From: CAYFUF01 sp964394795
Lineage (GTDB): Bacteria > Bacillota > Clostridia > Tissierellales > Peptoniphilaceae
DNA: 8,511 nt
Direction: 5' to 3'
Assembly (NCBI GenBank): GCA_964394795.1
Contig: CAYMYX010000053.1
Coordinates: 1 to 8,511 of the forward strand
Shown: positions 6,049 to 8,511 of the stretch, one piece after another
How the letters are laid out: the number at the start of each line of letters is the position of its first letter
How positions within the stretch are numbered: the first letter of the stretch is position 1
Notes under the pieces: model-generated
What the model saw: the letters and a program-made list of their open reading frames with translations, nothing else
Told to the model about the DNA's origin: nothing
Databases searched by the model: none
Made by a program: the position numbers and the translations under genes

Positions 6049-6780
6049 TCAGTCTACAAGAGCCGGCAGGATTTTCGAAATATCGCCCTGTAAGACGTAG
6101 TCTGCATGTCTATCTGCACCGGTGGCTTCCTGATTGATCAGAATCAGTTCCTTCCCTCTATAATAGCTTAAGAGACTTGCTGCCGGATACACCATCAAAG
6201 ATGTTCCACCCACAATTAAGGTCTGGGACTTGGCAATACTTTCCGCCGCTTCCTTCCACACCCGCTCGTCCAAACCTTCGCCATAGAGGACGACATCAGG
6301 CCTTATCACTCCCCCACAGTCGCAGTGAAAAGCGCCTGTTGTTTCCAGAAAGGCCTTCCTGTCTGCCGGCTTGCCGCAGGCTCTGCAATAATAGTCCGTC
6401 AGGTTTCCATGGATTTCCAGCACCTTGCTGCTGCCTGCTAGTTGGTGGAGGCCATCGATGTTCTGCGTGATCACTGCAGTAAGCTGTCCCCTGTCTTCCA
6501 GGGTCTTTAAAGCCCGATGGGCGCCGTTGGGCTTAGCCTCATCGTTGATTAAGTTATTTCGGACGTAATCTGAAAAGTCGCCAGGATGGTCAATCAGAAA
6601 GTCATGGGAAAGCATATACTCCGGACTGTAGGAGGTCTCGGACTTCTGGTTGTACAGACCCGTAGCTGACCGGAAATCCGGAATACCCGAAGCTGTGGAG
6701 ACACCTGCTCCACCAAAAAAGGCAATCGACGGGCTCTTTTCCATAATCTTTCGGACTTCTTGAATAAGGGCTTCGGTCAT
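6049..6780 (-). CDS. Sir2-family NAD-dependent protein deacylase
   Basis: This 243-residue cytoplasmic enzyme removes acetyl or other acyl groups from protein lysines, consuming NAD+ and releasing nicotinamide and O-acyl-ADP-ribose. It shows the NAD-binding motif GAGVSTASGIPDFR (24-37), TQNID (105-109), the catalytic histidine in EIHGN (H124), a zinc site C132, C135, C153 and C155 (CRAC and CDC), and GGTSLMVYPA (191-200). GIPDFR, rather than the AxxxR pair of SIRT5/CobB-type desuccinylases, suggests a deacetylase. The length is typical and the protein looks complete. AAGGAGGT precedes the ATG by 4 bases. It is the last of three cotranscribed genes, 36 bases after the HAD gene. A role in metabolic or redox adaptation is suggested only by the linked Crp/Fnr regulator; the targets are unknown. 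Confidence 0.95.
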   Translation of the reverse strand: MTEALIQEVRKIMEKSPSIAFFGGAGVSTASGIPDFRSATGLYNQKSETSYSPEYMLSHDFLIDHPGDFSDYVRNNLINDEAKPNGAHRALKTLEDRGQLTAVITQNIDGLHQLAGSSKVLEIHGNLTDYYCRACGKPADRKAFLETTGAFHCDCGGVIRPDVVLYGEGLDERVWKEAAESIAKSQTLIVGGTSLMVYPAASLLSYYRGKELILINQEATGADRHADYVLQGDISKILPALVD

Positions 6781-6816
6781 ATCTACCTCCTTTTTCGTGG
6801 CGGTGTTCTCGCTTGT

Positions 6817-7617
6817 TTACGTTAATAAATCTTCATCAATAAGGTTATAGAAGGCGAGGGACTTAGCCAGGCCATCCTCCGTAATATCATCAGTGACATA
6901 GTCAGCCACTTCCTTCAGCGCTGGCGTTGCGTTACCCATAGCAATCCCATAGTCCGCTTCCTCAATCATTGCCTTATCATTTAAGGAGTCGCCAAAAGCG
7001 TAAATCTTCCCTGCATCGGGAATGTCCCGCAGGAAGTCACCAAAGTGGGAGGCCTTGGAAAAATCGTTGAGGATGAACTCCATAAAGTTACTTCCGTGGG
7101 GAATCCCGTACATGTCATCAGCCAAAGCTGCTGCAATTTCTGGAATTCTATCAGCATCATCAAAGTAGACCGAAAATTTATTGATAGCGCCATAATCCTT
7201 ATGGAAGGGTTGCGCGTCGGCGAAAGACTCGTCCTCTTCCCACTGCTCTTTGAGCGCATCAAGAAACTCGACGTTTTCCGCTGATTTATAGAGAATCGTT
7301 TCGGGACCTTCGTAAGCCACGAAGATTTTGGGGTCATCGAAGAGTTTGTTCGCCTTCTCCATTAAGGCTGGTGGAATGACATGGTTTTGGAGGACCTTGC
7401 CTTGCCACTCGATGTAGCTTCCACAGCCACAGATCATGCCGTCAAAACCGATGTCGATAACGGCTTGAGGAATGATGGACCTTGCCCGTCCTGTATTGAT
7501 GATGGCATAGGCACCATTCTTTCTGGCATTGCGTATCGCTAGTTTCGTTGCTTCGGGAAGGTACCTATCCCGAGTCAATATCGTACCATCAATGTCGAAC
7601 ATTAAAACCGGTCTCAT
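6817..7617 (-). CDS. Cof-type HAD-superfamily phosphatase
   Basis: This 266-residue cytoplasmic hydrolase is of the Cof/YidA-like group (HAD IIB), which acts on sugar phosphates, nucleotides or flavin mononucleotide; the substrate cannot be read from sequence. Motif I is DIDGT with nucleophile D8 and acid/base D10. Motif II is NTGR (T42), motif III is probably K188 in FSKAS, and motif IV is GDSLND (209-214), followed by the usual GIAMGNA. The cap domain lies between about residues 80 and 185. I chose the ATG at 7617 because AAGAGG lies 5 bases before it; an in-frame GTG at 7623 would abut that site. The gene follows the regulator gene by 29 bases and precedes Sir2 by 36, so it lies mid-operon. 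KA instead of the more usual KG in motif III is a minor deviation. Confidence 0.92.
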   Translation of the reverse strand: MRPVLMFDIDGTILTRDRYLPEATKLAIRNARKNGAYAIINTGRARSIIPQAVIDIGFDGMICGCGSYIEWQGKVLQNHVIPPALMEKANKLFDDPKIFVAYEGPETILYKSAENVEFLDALKEQWEEDESFADAQPFHKDYGAINKFSVYFDDADRIPEIAAALADDMYGIPHGSNFMEFILNDFSKASHFGDFLRDIPDAGKIYAFGDSLNDKAMIEEADYGIAMGNATPALKEVADYVTDDITEDGLAKSLAFYNLIDEDLLT

Positions 7618-7646
7618 CGTCACCTCTTAACTAATCGTATCAGGTA

Positions 7647-8369
7647 TTAATTTCTATAATCTTCTATTGACTTGTTCATTGCCTCTATTTGCTCATCGCT
7701 GATGCGCATGCGGTGGCCAACAATCTCAAGGAAACCATCTTCTTCCAACTGTTTGATGCTGCGGTTGATGGTCTTAACAGCAAAGCCAGTTTCATCAGCC
7801 AATTGTTGTCGGGTGATACGAAGTTCCTTCACGGTATCGCCGTAAGCTTCCTCATAGTAATAAACTAGTAGGGCCTTCATGCGGTCTGTTGCATTCATGA
7901 CGGTATGCATGCGAGATAAAGCCTGCTCCTTTAATACCCTTTTTAGGATAAGGTGGCAACGATGGTAGAGGAAATCCGGATTTTCCACGAGGTAAGCCTT
8001 GTAGTCTTCGATGGGAATTTGGATGAACTCACAACGAGTCTCGGCGATCAGAGTTGCTGTATAATTTTTCTCCCCTGCCAGCAGTTCCATTTCTCCGAAA
8101 ATTTCAGGCGAGCGGAAACGGTTGAAATACAACTTGTCCCCGGTTCTGAAATCTTCCCTTGCCCAGACGGCGCCATGAACCAGAAAGTTGACGTGGGTAA
8201 TTTCTTCACCCATGGCCACGACTTCATTTTCCATTCTGACCGATTGTAAGGTTGCATTTGCTAGTAACTTCTCGGATAATCTCTCCTTTTCTTCAGAGAA
8301 ATTCTCTTCGAAAAGTTTATCTAGATTCAATCTAGATATTTTTGATAAACTCTCATAAATGTTATTCAT
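7647..8369 (-). CDS. Crp/Fnr-family transcriptional regulator without an Fe-S cysteine cluster
   Basis: This 240-residue DNA-binding protein has a cyclic-nucleotide-like beta-barrel (about 35-125, with FGEMELL at 91-97), a long dimer helix (about 133-160) and a C-terminal winged helix-turn-helix (about 183-217, LADETGFAVKTINRSIKQL). The N-terminal cysteine cluster of Fnr is absent; the only cysteines are C113 and C138. The cAMP-contacting Arg-Ser of Crp is replaced near Y103-T104, so cAMP is unlikely to be the signal. The recognition helix reads VKTINR where Fnr has VETISR and Crp has RETVGR, so DNA preference may differ. AGGAGG precedes the ATG. It heads an operon with HAD and Sir2 genes. 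It resembles the Flp-type regulators of lactic acid bacteria, which may sense redox through cysteines. Family is certain; signal and targets are inferred. Confidence 0.92.
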   Translation of the reverse strand: MNNIYESLSKISRLNLDKLFEENFSEEKERLSEKLLANATLQSVRMENEVVAMGEEITHVNFLVHGAVWAREDFRTGDKLYFNRFRSPEIFGEMELLAGEKNYTATLIAETRCEFIQIPIEDYKAYLVENPDFLYHRCHLILKRVLKEQALSRMHTVMNATDRMKALLVYYYEEAYGDTVKELRITRQQLADETGFAVKTINRSIKQLEEDGFLEIVGHRMRISDEQIEAMNKSIEDYRN

Positions 8370-8409
8370 TTTACCTCCTAGGTAAAGTAGGGAATTGGGA
8401 GCAAAAGAG

Positions 8410-8421
8410 GGACATCTGTCC
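8410..8421. promoter_or_regulatory. Inverted repeat in the regulator gene leader
   Basis: GGACA-TC-TGTCC has perfect 5-base arms and a 2-base spacer. It lies about 10-20 bases downstream of the predicted transcription start, where a bound protein would block transcription. A further GGACA copy occurs at 8452-8456 inside the promoter spacer. The short spacer makes a DNA site more likely than an RNA hairpin. Confidence 0.4.
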
Positions 8422-8429
8422 GCTTACTA

Positions 8430-8441
8430 AAGATTTATCTT
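8430..8441. promoter_or_regulatory. Inverted repeat overlapping the -10 box of the regulator gene
   Basis: AAGAT-TT-ATCTT is a perfect 12-base inverted repeat covering five of the six -10 bases. Its centre is exactly 20 bases, about two helical turns, from the centre of the repeat at 8410-8421. The sequences differ, and AT-rich repeats near -10 boxes are common, so significance is uncertain. Confidence 0.3.
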
Positions 8442-8465
8442 AGCACAAGCAGGACATTTTTGCAA
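8437..8465 (-). promoter_or_regulatory. Sigma-A promoter of the regulator-HAD-Sir2 operon
   Basis: On the - strand, -35 TTGCAA (8465-8460) and -10 TAAGAT (8442-8437) are 17 bases apart, and TGC directly precedes the -10 as an extended element. The predicted start is near 8430, giving a leader of about 61 bases. Nothing recognisable is seen in the AT-rich bases 8466-8511. Confidence 0.75.
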
Positions 8466-8511
8466 ACACAGACCTGAGCAAATAACCAATTCTTTATCAA
8501 TTATTAATCTT

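Noticed and set aside
7618..7623. GTG start for the HAD phosphatase
   Set aside because: AAGAGG would touch this codon with no spacer; the ATG at 7617 has a proper 5-base gap.
8471..8500. Possible Crp/Fnr or Flp half-sites (CCTGA at 8473-8477, ATCAA at 8496-8500) upstream of the regulator gene
   Set aside because: Neither has a matching second half at the right spacing, so autoregulation through a standard site is not supported.
1..8511. CRISPR arrays, insertion sequences, tRNA or rRNA genes, phage genes
   Set aside because: No spaced direct repeats, transposase-like proteins or RNA-gene signatures were seen; almost all of the window is explained by ordinary chromosomal genes.

Overview
The window looks like chromosome from a low-to-mid GC Gram-positive bacterium, most likely a member of the Lactobacillales. 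The reasons are strong AGGAGG-type ribosome binding sites before nearly every gene, sigma-A-type promoters with 17-bp spacers, a birA-bioY pair, and an operon joining a flavodiiron protein, a very short Ric protein and a metal P-type ATPase. Genus cannot be fixed from the sequence alone. There are ten protein genes, all apparently intact, and no RNA genes, insertion sequences or CRISPR arrays that I can see.

Region 1 (1-1670, + strand) is a biotin unit. A sigma-A promoter is followed at once by an inverted repeat of the BirA-operator type. Then comes birA (biotin-protein ligase with a DNA-binding N-terminus), overlapping bioY (biotin-binding subunit of an ECF transporter) by 8 bases. The unit ends in a strong hairpin that can work in both directions. 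The layout suggests a self-regulated circuit: BirA senses biotin, uses it, and represses its own gene and the uptake gene.

Region 2 (1713-2093, - strand) is a single small membrane-protein gene of the GlsB/YeaQ stress family. It has its own promoter and a leader of about 97 bases with two inverted repeats.

Region 3 (5966 down to 2166, - strand) is the most interesting part. It reads as one four-gene transcript: flavodiiron protein, short Ric-like protein, P1B-type metal ATPase, and a free-standing heavy-metal-binding domain protein. Gaps are 1, 31 and 16 bases. The promoter has a perfect TATAAT -10 box, no good -35 box, and a Crp/Fnr-type inverted repeat centred about 41 bases upstream of the predicted start, the layout of a class II activated promoter. 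Removal of NO or O2, Fe-S repair and metal export therefore appear to be switched on together.

Region 4 (8465 down to 5984, - strand) is a three-gene unit encoding a Crp/Fnr-family regulator, a Cof-type HAD phosphatase and a Sir2 NAD-dependent deacylase, closed by a clear rho-independent terminator. The regulator lacks the usual Fe-S cysteine cluster and the cAMP-binding arginine. It is the obvious local candidate to bind the operator of Region 3, but that link is inferred.
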